A stretch of DNA of 64,000 nt from Hygrocybe punicea. Taxonomy: Eukaryota; Basidiomycota; Agaricomycetes; Agaricales; Hygrophoraceae. The stretch's first letter is position 1; every line of letters begins with the position of its first letter. A program made the position numbers and the translations under genes. The notes under the pieces are model-generated. The model made no database searches, had not been told where the DNA came from, and worked only from the letters and a program-made list of their open reading frames with translations. Location of the stretch: NCBI GenBank assembly GCA_963556145.1, contig OY744469.1, positions 2,356,001-2,420,000 on the forward strand, read 5' to 3'. Shown one piece after another: positions 31,583 to 42,300 of the stretch.

Positions 31583-32846
31583 TGGAAAAAGGGAAAGGTT
31601 GCGATGTGTCCACACCAGTTCCAGCCCCATCATCATCTGGGCCTGTGGTTGTTGAAAATTGTTCCTCAAGCAGCGACACAACTTTTGACATATAGCAGAA
31701 TCGCAGCCTTGAAGGAACTTGTTCACGAGAAGGGCAAGAATGGCATCCTCAGCTACATTGATTCCAAAGATCTCATCCTTTTGAAGGTAAATTCATTTGA
31801 GAGGCTGGAAGCAAACTCTGTGGCTCACTTGTATACACCCTGGAAGGTCGATATTGATCTTGAAACCTTTGATGAAGATTCTCTTCCGAAACTCGCATTG
31901 ACAAAGGACGATGAAGGCATACACCAGTTGATGGAGTGGGGGTTCGTGTCTGATTATTGGTCTGAGCAGCCTGAGAATGGTAGATTACACATATTTGTGA
32001 AGGCCCCAGCTACCAGTGGATCTCTGTCCCTCTAGATTACCAGCACTGACAGATGTCCATGCTTTGTTGATCTGCCCTTTTACTGCTATTCCTCATCACC
32101 TGCTCATTTTGTTTGCCGTTATCTTGCTATCGTCCCCCTCTGAACCGGTGACGGATGAAATTATCCAAACTTATCTGCCCCTTCGAAACTGTTCCAAGAT
32201 GTGTAAGAGACCTCGGACCCCTCATCTGAGCTCCCCTACTTAAGAAACTGCCAGTGACAAGGTATTTATTTAAATAGGTTAAGCTCCAGGTTTGTAGGTT
32301 CGGGCTCTCTGATTCATTCTCATCACTGATCCTCCCCTTGGCAGTATCCCAATATCTCAAGAGTTCCTCCAACTTGGTGACAGTGAGCTGGCGATGGGTA
32401 TTGTGAATGTGTTGTGGGATTTCACAGGAGAAAAAGCCGGGACACCCAAGTCCAAGGATGTGCTGCATGGTCCCATGGACTCAGTGATTGGAGATCCCCT
32501 GGAGTTTATCAGTGGTAGGCTCGGTGGGGGCTTTCTGATTGAGATGGATAGAAACAAGACTGATGAGTAAGATCCTACTCATCTTTTGACTGTGGGCTGT
32601 ATCCCTTCCTTATTGGTTTCCCTGCCTTAGGGGGACAACTATCCAAGGGGGAAGCCACCCAGACTTCCTCCTCTGGATGGGAGATATTCTTCTCTTTTTG
32701 GGTGAGGAAAAAAAGTGAAAATCTAGGGCCAAGGCAGACCTCCGCAGGAAATTTCAACCGATCGACCCTATATTTTCTGGAGAGGTCCAGTTCATGATCT
32801 GCTACACTATGTATAGGCCCAACATTCACTTCTATGCTGCTGACGG
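31583..32846 (+). pseudogene. Crinkler-like (CRN) protein, broken by stops and an LTR insertion
   Basis: Three stretches read together like the ubiquitin-like plus effector layout of CRN-like proteins known from oomycetes and many fungi. At about 31690-32035 the frame gives ALKELVHEKGKNG, then DLILLKVNSFERLEANSVAH, then PENGRLHIFVKAP. At 32343-32567 comes ISQEFLQLGDSELAMGIVNV to MDRNKTDE. After an intron (GTAAGA..CTTAG, to 32629), GGSHPDFLLWMGDILLFLGE, an in-frame TGA at about 32718, then VQFMICYTMYRPNIHFYAAD. The last codons are cut by the LTR at 32847. The start is unsure: a short ORF MEKGKGCDVSTP at 31583 is out of frame with the rest. The family call rests on pattern only. Confidence 0.5.
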
Positions 32847-33429
32847 TGTAGAGGCTCCATATCGTGTGGATCCGTATCCCCTTCATATCTGACACCGTTC
32901 CCATCCATTCCCATTCCCGTATCATCAATTCCACTCAATTCCGCTCTTTCCTATTGATTCCGCTCTGGATTCCACCTCCGGAATCGTTCCTACTTGCGAT
33001 GCAATGTCCCTAACGACCCAGAATCAGTACGTATATAATTGAATTTCATATATCTTCGTTTCCTGTCTCCTAGTACATAGCACCACTCCTCTTCTCCACT
33101 CACCCCTATCACTTACAGCCTTCGCTTGTAGTACATGGTTACTACAGCACAGGATCCCTCACAGTAGTATAAAAGTAGCATATTTACACCACAAAACAAT
33201 ATAGAAATACAGATACCCAGACATGCATATAGAAACCTCTTATTGTCCTGTCTCATTTATACTTGCCTTCGTCCTTTCCCCCACACTCTCCCTCTGATTC
33301 CAGAACCCCTGTATTCGGGTTGGATTGATTAGACTTCTCTAAAGAAACTAATTCCTCTGATCACTTTCTAGCTGATCACCCCTTCATAGTAGATTTCCAT
33401 CCAGATCTACAACCCAACTTGCCGTCACA
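32847..33429 (+). repeat. LTR of an older element G0, diverged relative of the G2 LTR
   Basis: Runs TGTAGAGGCTCCATATCG to GCCGTCACA, 583 bp, and aligns along its length with the G2 LTRs (34232-34829, 47530-48127) with many differences. The left flank is ACGG. A remnant of a related LTR end at 54856-54976 is followed by ATGG and may be the other end of the same element, implying a 22-kb nested block. Confidence 0.75.
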
Positions 33430-34227
33430 CCAGTTAGTTGTTACAGAGGGTCCCATGCAGGAAAGCATATCCAAACCCATCAAACCCGCCACCAACCCAT
33501 TCTGGTGCTGCCAGACAACACTCGGGCACCCCACACACCTCCATTCAACATCTTACGTCCCTGTCTCGCATCCCAACACCCCCCGTTTGCCTTCGCTGTC
33601 CCAAATGAGCAAATTTGGCCCCGGTTTGGACACCCCACCAATGTTCCACGTCACCATCAACTAACTTGCATACCCAGTCTGGCACCCACATCACCACATG
33701 TCCTAACCCCACAAACCGTGTTTTACACATCCACACAGGCCCCAGCACCCCCATGCATGTTGTCGTTGCTGTGGTGGACCAACCCTGTCGAATCCCAGGA
33801 CCCCCAATGGCAAGTGCAGGTACCTGTCTTGCCCAGCCTCTCTCCTTGCCAGGTACCACCCCCTACACCTTCATACACCCCCCCGTTCGCCTTCAGTGCC
33901 CTTAACGAGCCATTCCTGCGCCGTTTTGATGACATGGCCACTAGTTGTGCCAACCCACCTCATGCCTCCAGCAAGTTGACACCCACAGCCTCTCCCACCT
34001 GCATTGGACCGCCCGCCACCTCGTACCACATCCCAGCACCCTCCATTGCCACTTGCGAGTCCGTGTGAGCCGTCCCCACCACGTTTGAGCTCCCCACGCC
34101 ATGCCATGTCACTCCGCCATATGCCCATGGCCCCACGCATATTCGACGTCCCCGGCCTCGCCCCCCATTGTTGGACATCCTGCCACCTTGTACAGCCTCC
34201 CAGCACCTCATGGCATCCCTCGTGAGT
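33430..34227 (+). other. G0 interior, Pro/His/Thr-rich degenerate coding region
   Basis: Long open stretches in two frames with repeating motifs such as PPFAFAVPNEQIWPRFGHPT and PPFAFSALNEPFLRRFDDMA. The second half shades into a degenerate tandem repeat that resumes at 48132 after G2. Nothing resembles RT or integrase. It could be a remnant of the gag-like region of a non-autonomous element. Confidence 0.4.
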
Positions 34228-34231
34228 CCGT

Positions 34232-34829
34232 TGTAGAGGCTCTGGGCTGTCTGGACCCGAATCCTCTTCATATCCCACTTCGTCCCCGTCCATTCCCATT
34301 CAGGTATCGTCGATTCCGCCCGATTCCAGTCCTTTCCGTCGATTCCGCTCCGGATTCCGCCTCCGGAATCGTTCCTACTCAAGATGTGATGTCTCTAACG
34401 ACCCGGAATCAGTACATATATAGTTACATATGATATATCTTCGTTTCCCGTTACTTAGTACATAGCACCATTCCTCCTATACTCCGCTCCACTCCTCTAC
34501 CATCAGTTACAGCCTTCACTTGTAGTACCTAGTTACTACAGCACAGGATCACTCCCAGTAGTATAAAAGATGTACCCTTATACTACAACAATATTATCAT
34601 ATCCCACCATATCATATTGCATCCCTTCAGTTCTATTTCTTAGTCCTCGCTTCGTATCGTCTCATCAGTCTTCGTACTCCACTCTCTTCACTTCCCCTCT
34701 GATCCAGAACCCTGGATTCGGGTTGGATTGACTAGACTACATAGACACTAAACTCCTCTGATCACTTCTTAGCTGATCACCCTTTCAGTAGATTCCCATT
34801 TCGGGTCTACAACCAAACTCGCCATCACA
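34232..34829 (+). repeat. 5' LTR of G2
   Basis: TGTAGAGGCTCTGGGC to GCCATCACA. A TATAAAAG box lies at 34562-34569 and a CAG/TACTACAAC start region follows. Same length as the 3' LTR at 47530-48127 with only scattered differences, so insertion was fairly recent. Confidence 0.9.
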
Positions 34830-34831
34830 AC

Positions 34832-34848
34832 TGGAGCCCACCGCGAGG
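34832..34848 (+). promoter_or_regulatory. tRNA primer-binding site of G2
   Basis: TGGAGCCCACCGCGAGG begins two bases after the LTR. It differs by one base from the site in G1, so both elements probably share a tRNA primer. Confidence 0.7.
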
Positions 34849-35023
34849 AGTTTATTTCTTTTGTCTTTTCATACCCTCCCCATGGTCGGCTTTGACTTTC
34901 ATGACGTTTCCCTCTTCTACCTGACTCTAGTTATTTAGTTCCGCTTACGACTTCGACCTCGACCTCAAACCTCCTCGACCTGACCTGCTTTCCGACCCGC
35001 ATCCCGATTTAGACATTCCCGAT

Positions 35024-36703
35024 ATGACGTACGGATTCATGCCTCTCCGAGGTGATCCCTCAGCCCCGACATTCAATGGAAACGAACTCGACCTTCCCCG
35101 CTTCTTTGACGAAATTGACATACTCGGTTCCGATTGTGGACTCACGGACGCTTTGAAGATTCGCTATACGCTACGGTACCTCAACAACGACGATTACGAA
35201 CTCTGGTCGACACTTCCCGCCGCCTCCGCTAAAGACTTCATCGCTTTCCGACATGCCGTCTTCGACTTTTATCCCGGTGCTACGGATTCCATCCGGTATA
35301 CGATCTCGGATCTCGATCAACTTACGCGACGACAATCGGCTTACGGTATAGAGAACAAAGCAGACTTAGGACAATATTTCCGGGATTTCATACGCATTTC
35401 CGGTGTCTTGTTTGACAACGGCCGTCTATTGGATAAGCAACAGAACACATACTTCGCCAATGGATTCGACTCAGACCTTCGTCTACGTATTGAAGAACGC
35501 CTCCATTACCTTCTTCCCGACCATTACCACGATGATCCGTACCCGCTCGACGTTTTCCACGATGCCACCTTATTCCTACTTTCCGGTTATCGCTCCGTTC
35601 CGAAATCCCCTTCCCTTGCCGTTACTATCTCTAGTCCCGATTCCGGTCCCAGTCCCCCACCCGTCATAGCTTTGTCATCTCCGGTCCTGATTCCGACCTC
35701 GATCCCACCCACCGTTGTTCATTCCGTCCCCCACGTTCATTCCGGTCCTTCGTATACTCCGTCCCCGTCATCGTGTTCCCCGTCCCCGTCCATTCCGGTG
35801 CCTGTCGAGACCGTCATTTGTTTACAGGTATTGTCGTCCAGTCCCATGTCATCCCCGTCCAATCCCACCCCCGATTTATCGATGCTGGTCACCGATTTAT
35901 CCATTTCATTTCCTATTTCGTCCCCCTCGTCTCCGGATTCAACCCCTCCGCTTTACGTCCACGAACTCGTACCGGACCTGCTCCCATTATCCTCGGATTC
36001 TCCAGAAATAGACATTCCGTCCCCGATATTGTCGCCATATTGTCCTCCGTCACCGTCTATCGAGATTCCGTCGACTTTGGTTGAGTATTCCGTACCCGTT
36101 CCCATTCCGGACCCCATTCCACCCCTTTTATTTGATTTTGATTCCGGTTCCGATTCCGTTATGTCGACCCCTTTGTTCCCGGCTCCCCTCGTTGTTTCCG
36201 CTCCCGTATCGTTGTCAGTTCTGTCTTCGCCCGCTTGGGGCACCCCGTCGTTTTTAGACCCGTCACGTGGCGCACCCGTTATATGGGATCGTGTTGGTGT
36301 CGGCACTCCGGTTCTCAAAATTTTATTGTTCCTCGTTTCCGTCTTTATTCTACTTTGTCATTGCATTTTGGACCTCCGCCCCCTCGACACCTTGCTCAAA
36401 TATTTGCAAGAAGTTCTCCACCTCCTCTCGTCGTTCCACCTCCGACCTTCTTTCAGAAACTCTTGTGGGGATATAGACCCGTTTCCGTCTCCTATTTTTG
36501 CGTTTTCATCCTCCGTTCCGCTTTCCGTTCACGTTCCCGGTTCTCACTTGTTTATATTTTCGTTTCCATTTCTAGTTTCCTTTGTTTCCCGCTCATTCCG
36601 GACCTGTTTCGTTTCCGTTGTATTCCGGTCCGGTCCTCCCCCTCGACCCCCAGATTCCGGTTATCTTATCTCGTCATTCCGTTTCCCTCTTTTCCGTTTA
36701 TAG
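35024..36703 (+). CDS. gag: G2 gag
   Basis: A 559-residue open frame. Residues 1-190 match the capsid-like part of G1 gag: SAPTFNGNELDLPRFFDEID, YELWSTLPAASAKDFIAFRH, then GQYFRDFIRISGVLFDNGRL. The following 370 residues are Ser/Pro-rich and low in complexity, with no zinc knuckle and no protease. Gag would form particles; lacking pol, the element depends on another copy. The frame ends 72 bp before the stop of the antisense gene coming from the other side, the same tail-to-tail layout as in G1. The last 150 codons may be fortuitous extension. Confidence 0.8.
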   Translation: MTYGFMPLRGDPSAPTFNGNELDLPRFFDEIDILGSDCGLTDALKIRYTLRYLNNDDYELWSTLPAASAKDFIAFRHAVFDFYPGATDSIRYTISDLDQLTRRQSAYGIENKADLGQYFRDFIRISGVLFDNGRLLDKQQNTYFANGFDSDLRLRIEERLHYLLPDHYHDDPYPLDVFHDATLFLLSGYRSVPKSPSLAVTISSPDSGPSPPPVIALSSPVLIPTSIPPTVVHSVPHVHSGPSYTPSPSSCSPSPSIPVPVETVICLQVLSSSPMSSPSNPTPDLSMLVTDLSISFPISSPSSPDSTPPLYVHELVPDLLPLSSDSPEIDIPSPILSPYCPPSPSIEIPSTLVEYSVPVPIPDPIPPLLFDFDSGSDSVMSTPLFPAPLVVSAPVSLSVLSSPAWGTPSFLDPSRGAPVIWDRVGVGTPVLKILLFLVSVFILLCHCILDLRPLDTLLKYLQEVLHLLSSFHLRPSFRNSCGDIDPFPSPIFAFSSSVPLSVHVPGSHLFIFSFPFLVSFVSRSFRTCFVSVVFRSGPPPRPPDSGYLISSFRFPLFRL

Positions 36704-36949
36704 TTTTATTATGTACTCTATTTTTCTTTATGTACATTGTCCCGCATTCCGTTTTCCCTTTCCGTCCGTTCCCTTTTATTCCCTTCTCCCTTCGTCGAGT
36801 TTGGTGTCGATTAGGTCGAGTTGACCCAGGATATGGGCCTGGTTCGTGTGTAGTCAATTTAGCTCCTTCGTCCAACAGGTTAGCTTGGTGTGGACCTCCG
36901 CGACGTATCCAGAGAGGCCGTCCGCGATCGTCAATATCTCCCTCTGCGT

Positions 36950-37095
36950 TGTAGTAGATGTACCTGGACAGTCACGTGACTAGGATTCCCACGGTTGTGT
37001 TTCCTTAGTAGTACAGATCTCGTGTTGTAGCGATTATCATCACTATCATCACTCGATTCCATCCCAGTTCTCTCAGCTGACTCCGTCCCTCCACA
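36950..37095 (+). repeat. 5' LTR of G3
   Basis: TGTAGTAGATGTACCTGGAC to CCCTCCACA, 146 bp, unusually short for a gypsy LTR. The copy at 44448-44593 appears identical. Confidence 0.92.
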
Positions 37096-37195
37096 ACGTG
37101 GTGATGAGAGCGAACTTCGACACCCACGCCATCTGAACGCTTCCCACAGAACTGAGCACCGAGCACCGAGCACCGCGAACTGTGAACCGAGTACC

Positions 37196-39267
37196 GTGAA
37201 CCGAAACACCCACAACCGAGAACCACGCACCGAGAACAAACGTACATTACCCAACTACCAGTACCACAAAACGGCGTCATCAAGCCGCCCACGTAATACA
37301 CCACCCAACCATAGGATCACCCTACGACCCCGAGACAAAAACGGCAAATACTTGAGCTCACCATCATCATCGTCCATCTCCTCCGTCACAACACCATCAA
37401 CAGGCTCCGAAAACCCACAACCGACCACACCACCAACATCGCCAACTGTTCCCCAACCACCCACACATAGAACCAGAATGGGTGAGTCCGGTTCCCTACG
37501 CTGGGACAGCGGCCCTGACGAAAAAACGACTTCCGGCCAATTCCTACGCGAAATCAACATCAAAATCGAGGACAAAGAGTACACGACGGACAAGAAGAAA
37601 GTCGACTGCTTTTGAAACAACCTGGACTTCGGCGGCACAGCCGACCAATGGCTAGACGGACTAGCCAACGACATTAAAGACGACTGGGATAAGTTGGTCG
37701 AGGCCTTCGAGAAACAGTGGCCGAAGAATACCATTCCCAAACCGTCCAAGGCCGAACGCATCTGGGAGCTCAAAGAATGGACCCTCGCCGTGGAAACCCT
37801 CGGCACGAAAACCGAGACGATGGGATCCAAAGAGGTCTGGACCCACATCAAATGGGCCAACAGGCTCCTTCCCAAGGCGAAGGACGCCGACGACACAAAC
37901 GGCCTCCTATTACAAGACGTGTTCGACTCTCTACCAGCACCGGTCCGCGACCTCATCAGACACAAACCCCACACTACATACGAAGAGCTCGCCGACACCA
38001 TGCGCGGTATCGACGTCATCCACCTGCGAGAAACCGTAGCCAAATACGAGAAAGACGAGGAAACCGCCCGCTTAGCACGGATCCCAGCATCCCCAACAAA
38101 AGCCCTACGCGAAGCCTTCACCGGCACTCACATCCACCACCTGATTAACCCCCCACAGCAACACACCACTATCCAGCACTACCGACCACACCCCGCCAGG
38201 GGAAACCCACTCGACCCATTCGTCAACAACACGGGAGGCAGGGGGAATCTGTTCGCAGGCCGGGGGTTAACCCCACGCTTCCACAGAGGGGGACCGGAAC
38301 CCACGAACATACCGCGACACCCTGCACCACTTCCACCCGGACCCAATACCAGGGGCCGTCCGATCGCTGCTCAATACCAAGACCTACAAAACCTCGCCAT
38401 ACAACAGCACCCCGACACAGACGCGGGACGCACCGCGTACAGAACCCAGGTTGATGAGTGGCACCGCGCCAACGGTAACATACAACCGGACGAATTACAC
38501 CCGTACCCGTTGAGCCCCGGTACTGCACCACTCGGATCCCGCGAATGTTGGGACTGCGGCCAGGCAGGCCACCGTGCGGCAGCCCCGGTTTGCAGAGGGG
38601 TCACACTCTCCGAACACGAACGTACCTGGCGCAGAATAGCGTCTCACATCGCCCGCGAATCGTGGAAAGAACGCCAAACACAAAACGTGAACTACGTGTC
38701 CCACGGACACTAGGGTATAACATGGGTTTGGGCACTTACGTACAGAACAAAATATCCATATTGTTGGAATAACATGGACTTTTGGTGGGTAATTGGTCTT
38801 GAAAATTCTTGGCAAACCTATGTCCATCATTCCCATCATTATCCACACTGTATACAATAGATAAAACCCATAAAATATTGCATATAGACCCAAATGAAAA
38901 ATTCACCCCCTGCCATGTCCGCGTTTTTGCATACATTATACCCATGGGTTTAAACCCGTGAAACCCGTTGCATTGTGTGCACAATAGTGCCTTTTATTAT
39001 GCACAATTATATTCAACACTTTGCAGCCATCTTATTTAACATAAAACGCACTTTTTCTCCCTATACCGCAAAGTGAATACATGTAAATTGAGTCTATAAA
39101 CTTCAAAACAAATTGCAGGATAAAAAACCCGTGGGTTACCCATGTTATACCCTAACGGACACCAAGGTTACGACGGGTTCGACAACCACGCGCACGACTA
39201 CGGCGGATACTTTTACTCCAACAACTTCGACGACAGCCAGGGAAATGGAAGGGGGCCGTCTGCATAA
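37196..39267 (+). pseudogene. gag: G3 gag, with one stop and a MITE insertion
   Basis: The frame starts MNRNTHNREP and reads through a TGA at 37613-37615 (KKVDCF*NNLDFGGTADQWL), then LDGLANDIKDDWDKLVEAFE, a capsid-type segment. A knuckle-like C-WD-C-GQAG-H-RAAAPV-C lies near 38545. A 444-bp hAT MITE sits at 38711-39154 between codons of VSHGH and QGYDGFDNHAHDY. With it and one 8-bp duplication removed the frame continues to TAA at 39265-39267. The expected codon at the stop is unknown, though CGA to TGA is plausible. Confidence 0.82.
38711..39154. mobile_element. hAT-type MITE, copy 1 (444 bp)
   Basis: Ends TAGGGTATAACATGGGT and its reverse complement ACCCATGTTATACCCTA, flanked by ACGGACAC at 38703-38710 and 39155-39162. 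An 8-bp duplication and TAGGG ends fit hAT. Nearly identical to the copy at 51354-51797. No coding capacity. Confidence 0.92.
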
Positions 39268-39344
39268 GCGGAAGTCAGACAGCCCAGACAAATCAACGAG
39301 CGGATACGCCGGTCCCCAACCACTGCGCGGGATGGGTTGGGGAC

Positions 39345-42300
39345 ATGCCGGTATACCCCCCTAAATTCACATTGCATACAGAAGACACCCAGAACTCTCT
39401 AGTCAGTACAAATACTCCATGTCAAAGTCTCACAACGATCAAACACGAAATTGTTGACCTGTATGCGGTGGGAAGGGATACACCGGCTGAAACAGACACG
39501 GCAAGACCATTCATCCAAACCATACTCCTCCAAGGCCCAAACGGGTTTGACCAATGCGCCCGCGGCCTCGCCGATGACGGCGCAATGGTAAACGCAATAT
39601 GTACATCTACATACAACAGACTACGCCACCAACTCGGCTGCCTACACCCATCCACCAAAATCCTGCGCATGGCAGACGGCACCAAAGTGCCGTCGCACGG
39701 GCGCTGGGTCGGAACCGTCCAGCTCGGAAACACCCGCAAGAGGGTGACATTCGAAGTATTCCCCAGTGGGGGTTGTTGGTCCGTCTTGTTGGGGAAGCCC
39801 ATTCTCCAACAATACGGAGCCACACACGACTACAACGACGACACCCTACGCATCCCAAACGACGTCGGGTGGGAAATCCTCCGGAACGAAAACGACCGGC
39901 CCGGAACCCCGTTCTGCACAGCCCTGAACCCTCGACAAGCAAACTGCACCAACCCCAGTCAGATAAAAACAACGGCGTCCTTCAACACCCCAAACCCATT
40001 CGCCAGGCTCGCAGACCTGCCGGACACAACACTTTGCAACACCTTGGGAGTCGAAGACTCGGAAGAACCCGACTCGACAGAAACCCCACCAAGGACAACT
40101 GGCCCCGTTCACACACCCGAACACCACAAGCCCCACTGGAAAGGGAGATGCACACGATATCGACTGCGACGCACGGTGTTGCCCCCACGGAACGCTCATG
40201 ACAGACAACAGTCCCAAACAAGCGACGAACACCCCCACACACACGACGCACCCACATGGGCCGTACACGACGGTGGAGGCCATACGGACAACGAGGACAT
40301 CAGAGATGCCCAACCGGAGGTCGAGATCAACGCCGACCATTCCATTTTCACCCGGAAGACGGACCTGTTTAAGCCGGCGAGAGTGGCCGAAGTATTGGCC
40401 CAAGTCACGATAGGACTGGACTTGGACGAAGACCAGAAAGCTAAGCTACGTGCCCTAATAGCCGAATACGCTGACTGTTTTGCCCTGTCTGTAGGCGAAG
40501 TCAACCCCGTGCCGGGCGCTGAGCATTGCATACACATACCAGAAGGCACAACATTTCCCAAGCGCATACCGAGACAACGACCCCTCACCCCACCACAACG
40601 CGAGTTCCTGCACAAAACCGTCGACACGCTGCTCGAAGGCGACATCATAGAGCCCATACGCCCCGAGGACGTAAAATGCGTGTCCCCCATCGCACTGGGC
40701 CAGAAAATTCACGATAACCCGGGCCTCCTCCTGGACGAGCTCCGCCACAGAGTCAACGAAGAGTGCGCGGCTCACGGCTATCCCCCTGCACACGATCTCG
40801 GCCCTCGACCCCCACAACCAGACACTCCAGTCGAGCCGCTGAAGCCCCAGACCTGGCGCTTTTGCCAAAACTACAATGCCCTGAACAACGTGACCCACGT
40901 CTTTCCCATGCCGCAGGGCAACATCCGGTCAAAACAACGACGCTTGAGCGGACACAGATGGGTCCACGGTTTCGACTTCGCATCCGGCTTCTACGCCATG
41001 ATTATTCCCGAGGAGAGCAGGCCATACCTGGCCTTTTATATCGAGGGCCATGGGTTCTTCACACAGAAACGTATGCCCTTCGGCCTCACGGGCACCCCGT
41101 CGATGTTTGCACACGTCATGGCCGAGAAGCTTGGTGATATACTTTTGGCCCTCCAGCTCGAACTCTTTGTCGACGATGGCGGCATGGCAGGCGACGAATT
41201 CAACGACATGATGGATCGCACCAGGCGCTTCTTCCAACGCGTCCGCGACACGGGCTTATCACTCTCAGCAAAGAAGTCGAAATTCTTCATGACGGAGATG
41301 ATCTTCGCAGGGTCCAAGGTGGGCCCCAATGGGGTCCAAGCCAACGAAGCCAAACTAACTGCAGTGGTCAACTGGCGCCCACCCCCCGACCTCCTCGCTC
41401 TTTCTAGTTTTCTAGGCCTGACCGGTTATTTCAGGGATCTCATCCGCGGCTACGCCACGTTGGCTCAACCTCTGTCCGACTTATTACGGTCCGTGGACGT
41501 TCCAAAGAACGCTGGGAAGTCCGCCTACCGCGCAGCATTGCGTAACGTCAAGCTGGCCGACGTGTGGACCGAGAAGCACCAAAAGTGCTTCCTCGACCTG
41601 AAAGCGGTCCTAACGTCCTCACCCGTCCTCGTCGCCCCCAGGTTCGATGGAACCCCATTCATTGTCACATCCAACGGCTGCAAGGAAGGCTTCGGGGCCG
41701 TCCTGGCCCAACGCATTCCCGTGACGAGACCGGGGGGCAAAGTCGTCACGGAGCTACACCCCATAGCGTACGCCTCCAAACGCACTTCCCCGGCGGAGGA
41801 GCGCTACAAACCCTTTCTGCTGGAGTTCGCGGCCCTCAAGTTTGGCCTCGACAAGTTTGACGACATCATATGGGGCTTCCCCGTCGAGCTGGAGACAGAC
41901 TGCCAGGCCCTCCGCGACGTCTTGCTGAGCACCGACCTCAGCACCACCCACGCCCATTGGCGCGACGGCGTACTCGCTCACCAGATAGTCAGCGTCAGGC
42001 ACATCGCTGTAGAGGGTCCTCGACCCTCTGAGGCCGTAACATTGATATCTAGCGAATCCGCTCGAACCCGACGTCTCTAGCAGTCTACGCTCGAACCCGA
42101 CGTAACCCGACGCAACCCGATGCATACCGACTAGCACGGCCGCTCACGTACCTGGTCGGTCTATCTCATAAACTCACGGAACTTCAAATATCGAAGATAG
42201 ATCTCATCGGACTGGGATCCCGACATCGGACTTGCCTTATTCACGCCTAGCGTCTCCCTTATGGGGATATAGTAAAGTATATTGCATCTTTTACGGTTTT

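Noticed and set aside
36235..36954. 239-codon plus-strand ORF at the end of G2 gag
   Set aside because: Out of frame with gag, overlaps the antisense gene's C-terminal exon and runs into the G3 LTR; no recognisable sequence.
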